NCBI GenBank assembly: GCA_021464415.1
Contig: CM038463.1
Span: 114,048,790-114,112,789 of the forward strand
DNA: 64,000 nt
DNA from: Lonicera japonica
Lineage: Eukaryota > Streptophyta > Magnoliopsida > Dipsacales > Caprifoliaceae
Direction: 5' to 3'
Positions 20,487 to 33,197 of the stretch are shown here, one piece after another. Under the pieces are notes generated by a model. That model ran no database searches, was not told where the DNA came from, and saw only the letters and a list, made by a program, of their open reading frames with translations. Position 1 is the first letter of the stretch; each line of letters opens with the position of its first letter. A program made the position numbers and the translations under genes.

Positions 20487-23110
20487 ACGTTTGACATTAA
20501 ATTCTCAAATTTTAATATAGCTTTTTCTTCTTACTTTTTTTTTTTTTTTGTGTTATGCTGTGACATTATATTAAATTGAAACCCTAAAATTGTTTATACT
20601 TTTGCATTGCTTATTATATTCCTAATATTATACCCTAAGATGACACGTTTTAGAATGAAAGAGTATCAAATCATGGATCAAATCTGACCCTTTTTTCTTC
20701 TCTAATTTTTTAAATTAATTTTGGGTTGATAAACTTTTTCAATTGTTTAACCAACAAATTCATTATATTGTTTATTTGTTCTCATAAGCATTTTGAAAAG
20801 TAACCATTCAAATGGCCAATAATTTTTTTATTTAATATTACTTTAATTATCAAATTTTAAAATAAATTACTTTAGCCATTTAATTTTAGAATAAGTACTA
20901 CTTTAACTATTTTGTCCAATTATTTAGTCATCCAACTTTGGAGTAACTACTTTGACTATTTCATCCAATTTGATTGTTAAATTTAATACATTTGTGTAAC
21001 ACATGACTTTGTGAAAGGTCAATTTGGTTATATTGTAACAAAACGATATTTCTCTCCGATAATTCTCATTAAAATAGAACACACATAGTATATAAACCAT
21101 AGCATTATTTTAAACAAATACTACAAGTTGGGTTATTTTACAACTAAAATAATTTAAATACGTTTAAATGAAAAAAGCTAACGTAGTTTGTTTTAAAGTA
21201 AGATAATTAAAATGGAACTAAATTAAAATTTTAATAATTATTTAAACTGTTTACTCAATTTTAAATACTACCACATCTGATCTGATATAATTGGTCAAAC
21301 GTTTTCAATATAACATTTAAAGAGTGTAAGACATGACAACTAATTAATTATTTTAAAATGTGTTTTACTTAGAACAGGCAAGTTTACTTTACAACCAATA
21401 ACCTCCAATTAAAAATATTGACTAGCTATAATAGTATAATATTTTACAACCTCTATTTACATTAATTATACTAAAAAACTAAGACTTTTAACTTAAAACA
21501 ACGAGAGTAAGAAAATACTCATGCACCACCTTTCAGATCCAATAGTACGTAGTTCTTCCTTGCATATTCCTCAACATTTTATCATGCGATTTATATAGCA
21601 TAACATTCGGATTGTTTAAACAGAAAATTAGGGTTTAGTCTAAAATTTTAAGGGTTCGTATACTCAAACCCACGATGATTAATTAATTAGTAAACAGTTC
21701 ACTTTTTTATGTTTAACCCATTAATTTTGTTTTTAACCAATTGAAGAAAATATATTTATTTCTTATTTATTCTAGTATTTATACGGATAAATGACTTAAT
21801 TAACCGTATTAACTGATTAGCTTGTATCCCTCGTTTTATCTGTAATTTATGCAAATTAATTAATAAATTACAATTAAATTGAAAAACTTTACTCTTAAAT
21901 CAAATCAGAGTTACCAGACCTGTTCAAATTCAATATTGATCCAAAAACAGAATCTTTGTCCCCCCCCCCCCCCCCCCCCCCCCCCCTTGTCCTTCTCAAA
22001 GAATCTATAGTTGTGAATAAATCTCACCTCCCACCACATAATCCCTCATAATCAAATATGTATACGGTATACCCACATAAAAGTTTCGTCTTCTTCCTTC
22101 TCTAGTTTCTCTCTCTGTACATCAATTTCTCTCACACACGATTATTGTCTCTTTTTTCTTGTCATTGTTATCACTCTATAATAATATAAATACTTTCTCT
22201 CTCTACACTTAATCCCTCGGTAAGTTTTCTACGATCCAAACTTGTTCTTAATCTTTATATTATTTGGGCTTTTATTAAGTCTTAATCAAGATTTGTAAAG
22301 AAAAAAACATGATTTGGGCAAATAATTCTTTTCTTCTTCTTCTCATAATTACATTTTCATTTTGATGGTGTGATTCTTGTTGTGTTTTGGTTTTCATTAT
22401 TGAATTAGAGTTTGTTTGGCTTGAATTGTGATTTTGGTGATTGTACTTTTTCATTTTTGTCCCACAAGATCTGTTGTTCTAATTTTCCCTTTTTAATAGT
22501 AAATGTAGTATATGTCTATTAGGCCACTCGTGAGAAGAACTTACAACACAGTATAAATGTGTAATCGTTGTTAGTCATATTACAAAAAATAGTCATATTA
22601 CAAGGTACGTTACTTAAGCTCATTCCCTTTTAAATTACATCAAATACTTAAAATATCTATCAAATGCATTTTTAAAAAAAATATCAAACTCTTAATATGT
22701 TTGTTACATACACTTAATATGTCTATTACATGCCATAATATGACTATTTTGTACAACTTTTCGGATCAAATATGTCTACGAAAGGTTTATCTATGTTATC
22801 TCTAATTTATTAGACTTAAATTTTGATTTTAGTTTTCAAAATTGTTTGAATTTATTTGAATTTTCAAACATATTGTATCTTAAATGGGTTTCTCAAATTT
22901 TAAGATCCCTAAATTGTAGAATAAATTAATTTTAAATAATAAAAGTAAAAAAGGGCAACTTTAGAAAAACACAAAATAATTTTAAAAACATTTAAATAAT
23001 TTTCTAAAATTTGAAAAGATGATTATCCATAACTTTGGGCTGAAAACTAATTTCACAAATGTATTGGATTAAATGTAAAATCAAATTATTGGGGCTAAAA
23101 ACAAAAAGGC
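20487..23110. other. Intergenic region; distal CRK1 flank and a possible 5' leader
   Basis: The first few dozen bases continue the CRK1 flank interrupted by MULE1. No protein gene. A C/T-rich, leader-like stretch at about 22080-22220 ends in tcggtaagtttt, a good splice donor context, but no coding exon follows. Confidence 0.5.
21960..21986. repeat. 27-base poly-C run
   Basis: An uninterrupted run of C, very rare in this AT-rich context. It could be real or a place where the assembly length is unreliable. Confidence 0.9.
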
Positions 23111-24890
23111 CCTAAAGGAAAAATACACTAAATCCCCTACAGTTTGTTGGGTTAATGGGTTGCCCCCATAAACTATTTTACCCAACACTAAACCCCATGT
23201 ACTATTGTCTCCTCTCTCTTTACACCGACTTGATTTGTAATCAGATTTTCAAATAGATGAGTTCGCGTGACATTAAATAACTGAGTAAATTGTTGTAAAT
23301 GCTCTCCATCCGTTCAAAACACAAATGCTCAAAATACCATTTCTAAAAAATATGTATTGTTCTATTAATCTCCGTCTTTCTCGTCTCTCTCTCTTTTCTT
23401 TTAATTTCTCTGTCAAAATCTTTCTTCTCTTTTCCCATTTCTTTATTATCTTTGTCTTAATTTCCTTTACTCATCAACTTAGGCTTTTATTCTCTTTGAG
23501 TTATGTTTATCATCCCCGTTTTTCTTTTAAAGTTATTTTTTTGTGTTTTAAATGGATGGGTAAACTACAGTTTACCAAAATAAAAGGAGGGTAATGTGTA
23601 TGATTTTTATACTCTTTTTGAACAGTTAAGAGATAGATAAAGAGAAATATAAAGGAAAATCAATAATAAATACTTGGAATCTTCAATAATGCATCCACAT
23701 AAACACTGTTGGTTAAGCAAAATGAGTGATCTTCGATTTGGAAGCAGAAATGCAGACTTTCGACAAAGAGGAGTCCTTCAAGGGTTTTTTTTGGGTTGAT
23801 TTCGGGTCTGATGGAGAGAAAATGAGGAAGCAATGAGAAGTTTAAGGATACTAGTGGATGTGTATATAGGGTATTTTAGCAAAACATCATTAGTCAAAAA
23901 ATTTATGGACTTTGGAGGATATTACTGTTTTTTTTTTTTTTTTTTGCAATTTCCGTTAATGCCGTTACACCTAGGGGTATTCACAATCTGGCTAACGGGA
24001 CCATTGACAGAGAGGATGGACTAGACCGGTTGTGTCAATCTTATGTTTTTTTGGGATCAAACTGGGCCGATGAACCTATCAAGAGTGAACCAGTTTGAAT
24101 GGTTCAATTTCTTTTGGTCTATTCAGTCTGGACTTTTACAGTAGACTTATGTTTTTGGGCTTGCTGATTAATATAAATAAAGCCCATTTTCCACATCATA
24201 CCTGTAACCTGTTAGCCCAATACAAATCTATACCAACATAAATCCATACTAAACCCATACAAAGTTACTCCCTTATCAAGCTAATTAAATTACTAAATTT
24301 ATTTATTGTTTAACGTATGTATGGGCTCAATTTGATTGTTGGGTCTTATGATCATTATTTTTGTTTCTACGTCTTTTCCATGTAATGTGGTACTTTGAAT
24401 AAATATATAGCAGTGGAGCTCCACTTTGTGAGATTAGGTACTAGGGTTTTAAAAATAAATATGTATATATATTTTTAATTTATTTTTTTAAATACAGATA
24501 TATCTGATCTGGTCTAATTTTTTAGGTGTAAAAATTCACAAGACCGAAGACCTAACTGGATCATTTCAATTCACAAAAACTTAGACCGGGCCGTTGTATA
24601 TAAAAATAAATAAATGAATAACACTATAATTTGGTTCGATCCGGTTGATCCATTCGATTCAGTTCTGTTTATGCACAACCCGTTACACAATTTGACAATT
24701 TATGACAATTTACTAACTTATTTAATGTTAGGCGGGCCCCTCTATTCGAAAATCTGACAGTTTCTAACCAAGTTGTAGTAAATTGAAAGGAAGCAATAGT
24801 ACATGGGGTTTAGTATCGAGTAAAATAGTTTAGAGGGGCGACTCATTAACCTGACAAACCACAAGGAGTTTTAATATATTTTCCCCTAGA
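23111..24890. mobile_element. Non-autonomous TIR element, ~1.8 kb, with nested hAT
   Basis: Left (23111 to about 23300) and right (about 24690-24890) ends are inverted copies with mismatches. Shared blocks include taaactattttac, ctaaaccccatgtactattg, cagattttc and acattaaataa. No transposase frame is inside. The target duplication is not clear. After removal of the nested hAT (23971-24680 plus one 8-bp duplication) the element would be about 1.06 kb. Long imperfect TIRs would fit a MULE-derived element, but the superfamily is not fixed. Confidence 0.65.
23963..24688. mobile_element. hAT-like element, 710 bp, nested
   Basis: The body is 23971-24680. A perfect 8-bp duplication, cgttacac, flanks it (23963-23970 and 24681-24688). 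The ends are only weakly inverted (ctaggggtattcac against ggttgtgcataaac). No transposase frame. It lies next to the right TIR of the larger element. Confidence 0.65.
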
Positions 24891-26995
24891 AAAAAATACA
24901 TACATACATCCATGAGATAGACAATATCATTGTACAACATATTATCCCAAAAATGTCGATGTATATCGTAAACAATATAAACATGATATCAATCACCATG
25001 TAATTTGTCTTGCCTATCTACACAAAAATTGTTACATAATGGTATTATATAATCACTTCTACTAGAATTCTTACAACAATACTAAAATGAAACTAAAGAT
25101 TATTTATCGCCACATAAATTCCATCCTCAAAACACTATTAAGGTTATAACTCAGTAGCTGAAGTGTCACTTATGAACTTTGGCTGATACATTTTTCCATT
25201 CACTGGATTCGTTTGCCCCCGAATTATATTCCCTAAAAAGTGGATTTTTTGGATCAACCACACTGATGTGCATGAAAAATGAAGGCTCCGAAGGTACGGT
25301 AGAGTGAGAGAGAAGCTACTACGCATCAAAACAATTGAAACCATAGTTGGTTTATCAGCTGCATTTTCTTAGACACATAGCAGTCCAATGTGTACACATC
25401 TCATTATGTCGCGTATTAGGCTCGAATTAAACCTCAGTATTGGGTCTATCAAATTCGTACCACCTTGTTCTTGCCAATTTTTCCAAGCCTAAAAAGAAAA
25501 AAAATTAAGAGAAATTTCAATGATTGCAACCAAAAATTAGAATTTTTGGTGAACAAATCCATCGTACACATTTATATATTCGTACTTACATAGCTAAGGA
25601 GGTCTTCTACATTTTCTCCATTTCGAAAACAGTTGTTCCTCAGACCACTTATGATTTTCAAAACTAGCACACTGAAGCTAAAAACATCTGATTTGACTGA
25701 GAACTGCCCATGCCTTTCATACTACGGTGCCATGTATCCACTACAATTGCAAATTTAGTTCTAAAATATTTGAATCTTCTATTCTTCGTGTGTGTAGTTG
25801 ATTTTAACTTGATATAATTCTTATATATATCATGGCAACATAGCTAGTGTTCTTGTAGACTAATACTTACTAGGTCCCAACAATCCTGCTTATATTGCTT
25901 TGGGTTTCATCTCTTTCAAACAACCTTGCCATGCCAAAATTCGCAATTTTTGGATTCATTTCTTCATCCAATAACACATTGCTAGCTTTTATATCATGGT
26001 GAATAATTCGAAGTCAATAATCCTCATGAAGATACAAAAGTCCCCATGCAACACTTCTTATGATTTTGTAGCATCTATCCCAGTCCAAATTTGCCCTATT
26101 AACTGGATCTGCAAACATGGCCAACAATAATATAGATCAATCAAATCTTGATGTATGAAGACTGGAGAAAGAAAGTTACATTTTGTGAATACTATTTTGA
26201 GCTAATTAACATGCCAAATATGAAGTGGTCAAGACTTGCATTAGCCACAAACTCGTAGATGAGAAGCCTTTCTATTCCTTCAAGGCAAAAACCAAGAAGC
26301 CTAATTAAATTTCTATGATGAAGCTTTGCCACCAACACAACCTCATTTTTAAATTTAATATCTCCTTGTCCATAGTTCATAGAGAACCTCTTCACTACTA
26401 TCTTTAACCCATTTTGAAACCTACCCTGAAGATTTAGTACCAAAATACGTCAAACTCGTGGTCAAAAAGAAAGTAAAATTCGGATGTAGATGATCAAAAG
26501 AGAATTCGTTTCAAATTGAAATGTTCATTTTTACCTTGTAAACAGAACCAAATCCACTTTGTCTAAGCTTATTAACCTCAGAGAAGTTATCAATTGTTGT
26601 TTTAATAGCCCCAAAATCGTATTGCAAAGATTCGACCATGCTAATATCATTTACAGCTAAACAAAAGATCATTGGTTAGGAGTCAAAAATTTAAAGTGCA
26701 ACAAACAAAACTCAAAAAAATTTCAAAAACTTACTCTCGAATGTCTCTTTTGGCCTTTTCTTCTTCCTCTTATATACGAAAATCCAAAGACCAACGGCAA
26801 GCAATATTACAAAAATAGCAATTGGTACAACAATAATTATGACCGTCCGTGTTGTGTTATCATCCTTGCCTGCAAAATCCCAAACATTCATCTTAATCTT
26901 ATAATACCCAACATATCATCAATTAAGAACACTAACTAAGGCCAATAATTAGGGTTTTAACTATACATGTAGGCAGCGAAGATAGTGGTTACAGC

Positions 26996-28578
26996 TGTTG
27001 ACCTTAAAGTCAATTAATCTTATTTTGATAATTACAATAAGTTAATAAAGTATTATTTAACTCGGTTGTTCTAATGATGATAGCCATTTTAACCGATATA
27101 TCTTCCGACCAAGTGTAACTTCAAACCGAAGCAATCAAAATCTCACACAAGCTTTACAAACGTCTCCACTCACATGAAATGAACTCAAGTGATATACATG
27201 TGCTATACAAAGCTAAGAAAAAATCTAGATCATCAAGCAAGTGAAGATATGCACAAGAATGATCTCCACATGTTCTACAAGTTATCAAAACCAAGAAAGG
27301 ATCAAGCACATCAAACAAGTAAAGATACGCACAAGCAAATCAAGCATCACGAAGACTCAAATTATCATTAAATTGAGTGAGTGCTTAGATTTTATGTAAA
27401 GTTATTTTATTGATCAAATCCCTATAGCTCAAACATATTCTTACATCTTTTAAAGATTGATTCAAACTAGCTTGAAATTGAATTTATTTGAAAAACATCA
27501 TTTTTACAAAAACCGAGTTTCAAAATAAAATCATATTAATTTTAAATGATCATATTTTAAGCTATAATAAAAATAGGTATCTTAGAAACATATATTTGAG
27601 ATTCAAAAATCATTAGAATTTTATTTGGAACTAAATTGTTAAATTGCAAAAAAAAAATTACATTTAAAATTCACTCAATTTTTGCCCAGTTTTGATCTAA
27701 CGGTAAGATGGAGGCATTCCCGAACTCCGATCATTTTGAAATTTTTACAGTAGTTAGACAACATCTCCTGGAAATTTTGAATAAAATTTGAGCGTGATCC
27801 AACGGTCAAATTGGGAGAAATTAACAAAATAAATTTGAATTTTTTGTCAAAACTAGCTGTTAGAAAATTTGAAAATGTATACCTTGGAGCCAAAACCTCT
27901 CTTAATCATCCCCAACGGCCATATGGTTTTGCAAGTTATAAATATGAGGTCCTAGACATGTTTTAACACACCTTGAATCATTCTAATACTCTATTATTCA
28001 TATATTCAAATCTACAAAGATTCAAGAACACATTTTGATCAATATTTCATTTTTGAGCTATATACTTTGATCAATTTTGATATCTCTTAGTGTGAGCTCC
28101 ATTTGTATTTTATTATATACAAGAGAGATATTGTACATTGGTGTTTGTCACCAAAACTCATTTTGAATCATAATTGTGAGAGGTGTATCTCATAGATTAG
28201 CAAAAGGGATTTCTTGTGAAAGTATTGAAGGTGGTTTCAATACTTGTGAGAGTGTGTGATAAGAATACACTTGTAGAGGTTTGATCTTCACCCGAAAGGA
28301 GATCGGTTATAGTGGAAATTCTCGGGGAACTAACCGAGCGCGGAGTAGGGGAACAAGTCGAACCGTGTGGACAAAAAATCTTTGACTTCGATCGGTTCAA
28401 TCTTTCTATCTCTTCCTCTATTATATTGTGTTATTTATTCATTGTGTTTGGAATTAACTTTGTTCTTGATTTCTTGATAAATATAGACATCAAATATTTT
28501 TAAATTATTTTTAAAAATCCGATTAAGTTTTAAAAACCCTATTCACCCCCCCCCCTCTAGGGTATTTTTCGACCTACA
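26996..28578 (+). repeat. Copia 5' LTR (1,583 bp)
   Basis: Starts TG and ends CA. By hand count it differs from the 3' LTR at about 25 positions (near 1.5 percent), so the insertion is fairly recent. Confidence 0.95.
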
Positions 28579-28592
28579 ATTGGTATCAGAGG
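28579..28592 (+). promoter_or_regulatory. Copia primer binding site (initiator tRNA-Met type)
   Basis: Reads attggtatcagagg directly after the LTR. TGGTATCAGAG is complementary to the 3' end of plant initiator tRNA-Met. Confidence 0.9.
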
Positions 28593-28634
28593 TTGTACTC
28601 TTGTTTTGATTTAACAATCTTAGAGTTTACGATC

Positions 28635-29714
28635 ATGTCTATTTATCAAGGAACCGGAATCAACGAAGGTTCTTCCATCACTAGACCACCTCTATTTGAT
28701 GGTAAAAATTATAGTTATTGGAAAAGTCGTATGTGTACGTTCCTTCAAGCTAGTGATTTTGAACAATGGAAAGTTACACTCATTGGACCCTATGAGATTA
28801 CCAAAACCGATGAAAAGGGTAAAGTCACTCCTAAATCTATTTTCGAATATGATGAGCATGATATTAAGAAAATCCAATTTAACACTAAAGCCTTGAATGC
28901 CCTACATTGCGCGTTAACTATAGATGAATACAACAAAATTTCTAGTTGTAAAATCGCCAAAGAAATTTGGGACAAATTAGAAGTTGCCTATGAAGGAACC
29001 TCACAAGTTAATGATGATAATATTAATATGCTCGTTCATGATTATGAACTTTTTAAAATGGAACCTAATGAATCACTTGCTTCTATGTATAGTAGATTCT
29101 CTATTATCACTAATGCTTTAGATCTTCTTGGAAAGGAATATTCAAATGAGGACAAGATTCGAAAAATTCTTAGAACTCTTCCCAAGAAATGGAGACCTAA
29201 AGTGACGGCTATTCAAGAAGCCAAGAATCTCAAGACACTAAGCATGGATGAACTCTTGGGGTCTCTCAAAATCCATGAGAAATAATTGGAAAGAGAAGAC
29301 GAGGTCGATTCAAAAGCCAAGAAAACTCTTGCTCTTAAAGCAAATCAACTAGAGGATGATGAGGAGTTGATGGTAGGAGATGAGGATATGGCTCTTCTTT
29401 CTAGAAAATTCATAAAATTTCTAGCTAAGAAGAAGAAGTTTCAAGGAAAAGGAAACAACTTTGATTCTTTATCAAGAAGGAACAATGATCGATCTATTCA
29501 ACTAAGAGTTAAAAACGAAGAAGAAAAGAAGTGTTTCCATTGCCATGAACCAGAGCATTTCAAAACAAATTGCCTGGTTAAAAGAAAGGAAAGAAGAGAT
29601 AAAAGAGACAAAGCCTTCAAACAAGTAAGACACGCCCTCAAAGGCACTTGGAGTGATTCCGAAGAAGGCGAGTCCGATGCCAACTCTAGCGACGAGAAAA
29701 CGGCTAACCTTTGA
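28635..29714 (+). pseudogene. Copia gag, interrupted by one stop
   Basis: Gag region (UBN2-type) starting at ATG 28635. A TAA at 29283-29285 interrupts it, after which the same frame continues through a CCHC knuckle (CFHCHEPEHFKTNC) to a TGA at 29712-29714. The start replaces a leaky upstream frame that has no ATG. Confidence 0.85.
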
Positions 29715-32677
29715 CTTTTGGGGACAACGCCAAGGGTAAAATCATTGGTATAGGTAAAGTTGGTAATAAATCTTCTTATATTTATAATGTTTTACTTGTT
29801 GACGGTTTAAAACATAACTTGCTTAGAATTAGTCAATTGTGTGATAAAGGTTATGAAGTTATTTTTAAATTCGAATGTTGCATTGTTAAAAATAGTAGTG
29901 ATAATTCTATCTTGTTTGTTACTTATAGATCTAATAACAAATATACTCTTGAACTTGATGATTTGTCTCAACAAGATGTTAAATGTTTATCTGTGTTAAA
30001 TGATACTTCTTGGTTATGGCATAGAAGATTAGGTCATGCTAATATGGATTTAATTAATAAATTATCTAACAAAGAATTAGTTAAAGGATTGCCTAAAACT
30101 AAATTTGCTAAAGATAGAATTTGTGATGCATGTCAACTTGGTAAACAACACAAGTCTTCCTTTAAATCTAAGAAATATATTACCACTACTAGACCACTTG
30201 ATATGTTACATTTAGATTTATTTGGACCTAATTTGGTTGCTAGTTTAGGTGGTAAATTGTATGCCTTTGTGATTGTTGATGATTTTTCTAGATTTACTTG
30301 GGTATTCTTTCTTGCTCACAAAAGTGAAACACCTCCTGTATTTGCTAAATTCTGTAGAAAAGTTTAAAATGAAAATGGTACTTCTATTATACATGTTAGA
30401 AATGATAGAGGTAGAGAATTTAATAATATTGATATTGAGAATTTTTGTGATGAGCATGGTATTGATCATAATTTTTCGGCACCTAAAACTCCTCAACAAA
30501 ATTGTGTTGTTGAAAGGAAAAATAGATCTCTTCAAGAGATGTCTAGGACTATGCTTAATGAACATTCTTTACCGGAGTATTTATGGGCAGAAGCCGTTAA
30601 CACCGCATGCTATGTGATTAATCGCACTATCCGTCGTAAAAAGTTAGATAAGACACCCTATGAATTATGGAATGACAAGAAACCAAATATTGTATACTTT
30701 AAAGTTTTTGGTTGCAAATGTTTTATTTTGAATGATCGTGATCACTTGAAAAAATTTAATGCTAAATCCGATGAAAGAATTTTTCTTGGGTATGCCACTA
30801 ATAGTAAAGCATATAGAATTTATAACAAGAAAAGTTTAGTAGTACAAGAATCTATGCATGTTGTATTTGATGAGATAAATCATTTCTCACCCATAGTACA
30901 TTCCGATGACGATGTTGAAATTATCCAAAAGGTTTCGGATATTCAAATTTATGATACATCTAAGGAAGAAACTTTGAGTGCTCAAGCTCCTCCTAAGGAG
31001 TTAGAAAATACAACCAAGCAAAACTCGAATGATTTGCCTAGGAGTTGGAAATTTGTGTCCAACCACCCTATTGATCAAATTTTTGGAGAGCCATCTAGTA
31101 GGGTTATGACTAGATCATCCTTAAAAAATGTATGCAATAATGTGACATTTGTTTCTCAATATGAGCCCAAAAACATAAATCTTGGATGATGGCTATGCAA
31201 GAAGAGCTCAATTAATTTGAGAGAAACAAAGTGCGGACACTTGTTCCCAAACCTAATGATCATACCATTATTGGTACTAAATGGGTTTTTTGTAACAAGA
31301 AGGATGAAAGTGGTATAATTGTTAGAAATAAAGCTAGACTCGTTGCCCAATGATACAATCAAGAGGAGGGCATTGATTATGAAGAAACATATGCACCCGT
31401 TGCACGTTTAGAAGCTATTCGCATGCTACTTGCTTACTCTTGCTTTAAAATTTTTAAACTATATCAAATGGATGTGAAAAATGCTTTCTTGAATGGATTT
31501 ATTGAAGAGGAAGTTTATATGAAACAACCTTCCGGATTTGAAAATTATACGCATCCGGATTACGTATTTAAATTGTCTAAAGCATTATATGGCTTGAAAC
31601 AAGCACCTAGAGCATGGTATGATAGATTAAGTTCATTTTTGCTTAATAATGGATTTGTTAGAGGCAAAGTAGACACTACTTTATTCATTAAGAATCATGC
31701 CAATGATATGCTACTTGTACAAATCTATGTTGATGATATTATATTTAGTTCTACTAATGACAATCTTTGCAAAGAATTTTCTACTTGTATGCAAAAGGAT
31801 TTTTGAAATGAGCATGATGGGAGAAAAGAACTACTTCCTTCGATTACAAGTGAAACAATGCAAAGAAGGCATCTTCATTAATCAAGAGAAGTGTGTGAAG
31901 GAGCTTTTGAAGAAATTCGACATGGAATGAGCCAAATCCATGAGCACTCCTATGAGTTCAACATTGAAACTTGACAAAGACAAGAAAGGTAAAAGTGTGG
32001 ACATCAAGAAATATTGAGGTATGATTGGTAGTTTATTATATTTGACGGCGTCTAAACCGAACATTATGTTTAGTGTCTGTCTATGCGTACGATTATAAGC
32101 GAATCCAAAAGAATCCCACTTACACCCCGTAAAACGTATATTCCGTTATCTTTCCAGCACTAGTTCTTTGGGTTTGTGGTATCCAAGAAAGAACATATTT
32201 GACCTAATAAGTTATTCCGATACGAATTTTGCGGGTTGCAAAATCGATAAGAAAAGTACTAGTGGCACATGTCATTTTCTAAGACACGCACTGGTATCTT
32301 GGTCAAGTAAGAAACAAAATTCGGTGGCCCTTTCAACGACCGAAGCCGAATACGTGGCGGCCGGAAGTTGTTGTGCACAAACTTTGTACATTAAACAACA
32401 ACTATAGGACTTTGGAATTAGTCTTAGCCACATTCCCATAAAATGTGACAACACAAGTGCCATAAGTTTGACCAAGAACCCCATACAACATTCACGTACT
32501 AAGCACATTGAGATAATATATCATTTTATTCGTGATCATGTGCAAAAAGGTGATATTTATATTGAATTCGTTGGCACCGAATCGCAATTTGCGGATATAT
32601 TCACTAAACCGCCTTCTGAAGATCGTTTTTGTACTATTCGACATGAACTCGGTATGACTATAGCTAGTGATATCTAG
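29711..32677 (+). pseudogene. Copia pol remnant: integrase, reverse transcriptase, RNase H
   Basis: It begins in the middle of the usual protease/integrase linker (TFGDN) straight after gag, so the protease with its Asp-Ser-Gly site is deleted. Integrase retains the HRRLGH and CDAC zinc ligands. Reverse transcriptase retains YVDD (about 31726-31737). RNase H keeps its STTEAEY and TKHIEI motifs and ends at 32677. Lesions: stops near 30365, 31215, 31351, 31804, 31928, 32015 and 32405, and a frameshift around 31185. It cannot encode its own enzymes. Confidence 0.9.
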
Positions 32678-33183
32678 TTTATTCCAAAAAGTTTATAAAA
32701 GGGATTGATAATACTTAATTTTGAGTATACATTATTTAATTATGCTTAATTTTCTTTTATTTTTATTTTATGTAAAATTTGCTTGCATTAATGTACACAT
32801 TATTATGAGTATTAACAAGTATTTTTGCAGTTTTAGATTGATAATTACTGATTCCCTCCTTTTTTATGAAGAAAAAGGGGGAGAAAGTATGTGTGTTATG
32901 TGTGTGTGTCATGAGTGATAATGGTACACACTCGTTTATTTTATCGTTTATTTTATTATGCTATGCTTGATCAAGAACTACTAATTTGTCTATTTGTTTA
33001 AGTACTTTTCGAACTTATACTTTCGGTTAAGTTGTTTAAACTAATCTTATCTATGCAAGTATTTTTCATTTTAATAATTGCTTGTATATTTTTATATATG
33101 CACCTATTTAGGGGGAGAAAATTATTCATATGCTTAAAATTATTATCTTTTTATAAACACACATTAACTCTATTGTCATCATC

Positions 33184-33197
33184 AAAAAGGGGGAGAT
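33184..33197 (+). promoter_or_regulatory. Copia polypurine tract
   Basis: aaaaagggggagat directly before the 3' LTR. It is the plus-strand primer for reverse transcription. Confidence 0.85.

Noticed and set aside
23325..23594. 89-codon Phe/Leu-rich frame
   Set aside because: T-rich low-complexity sequence in the TIR element; no domain or homologous frame.
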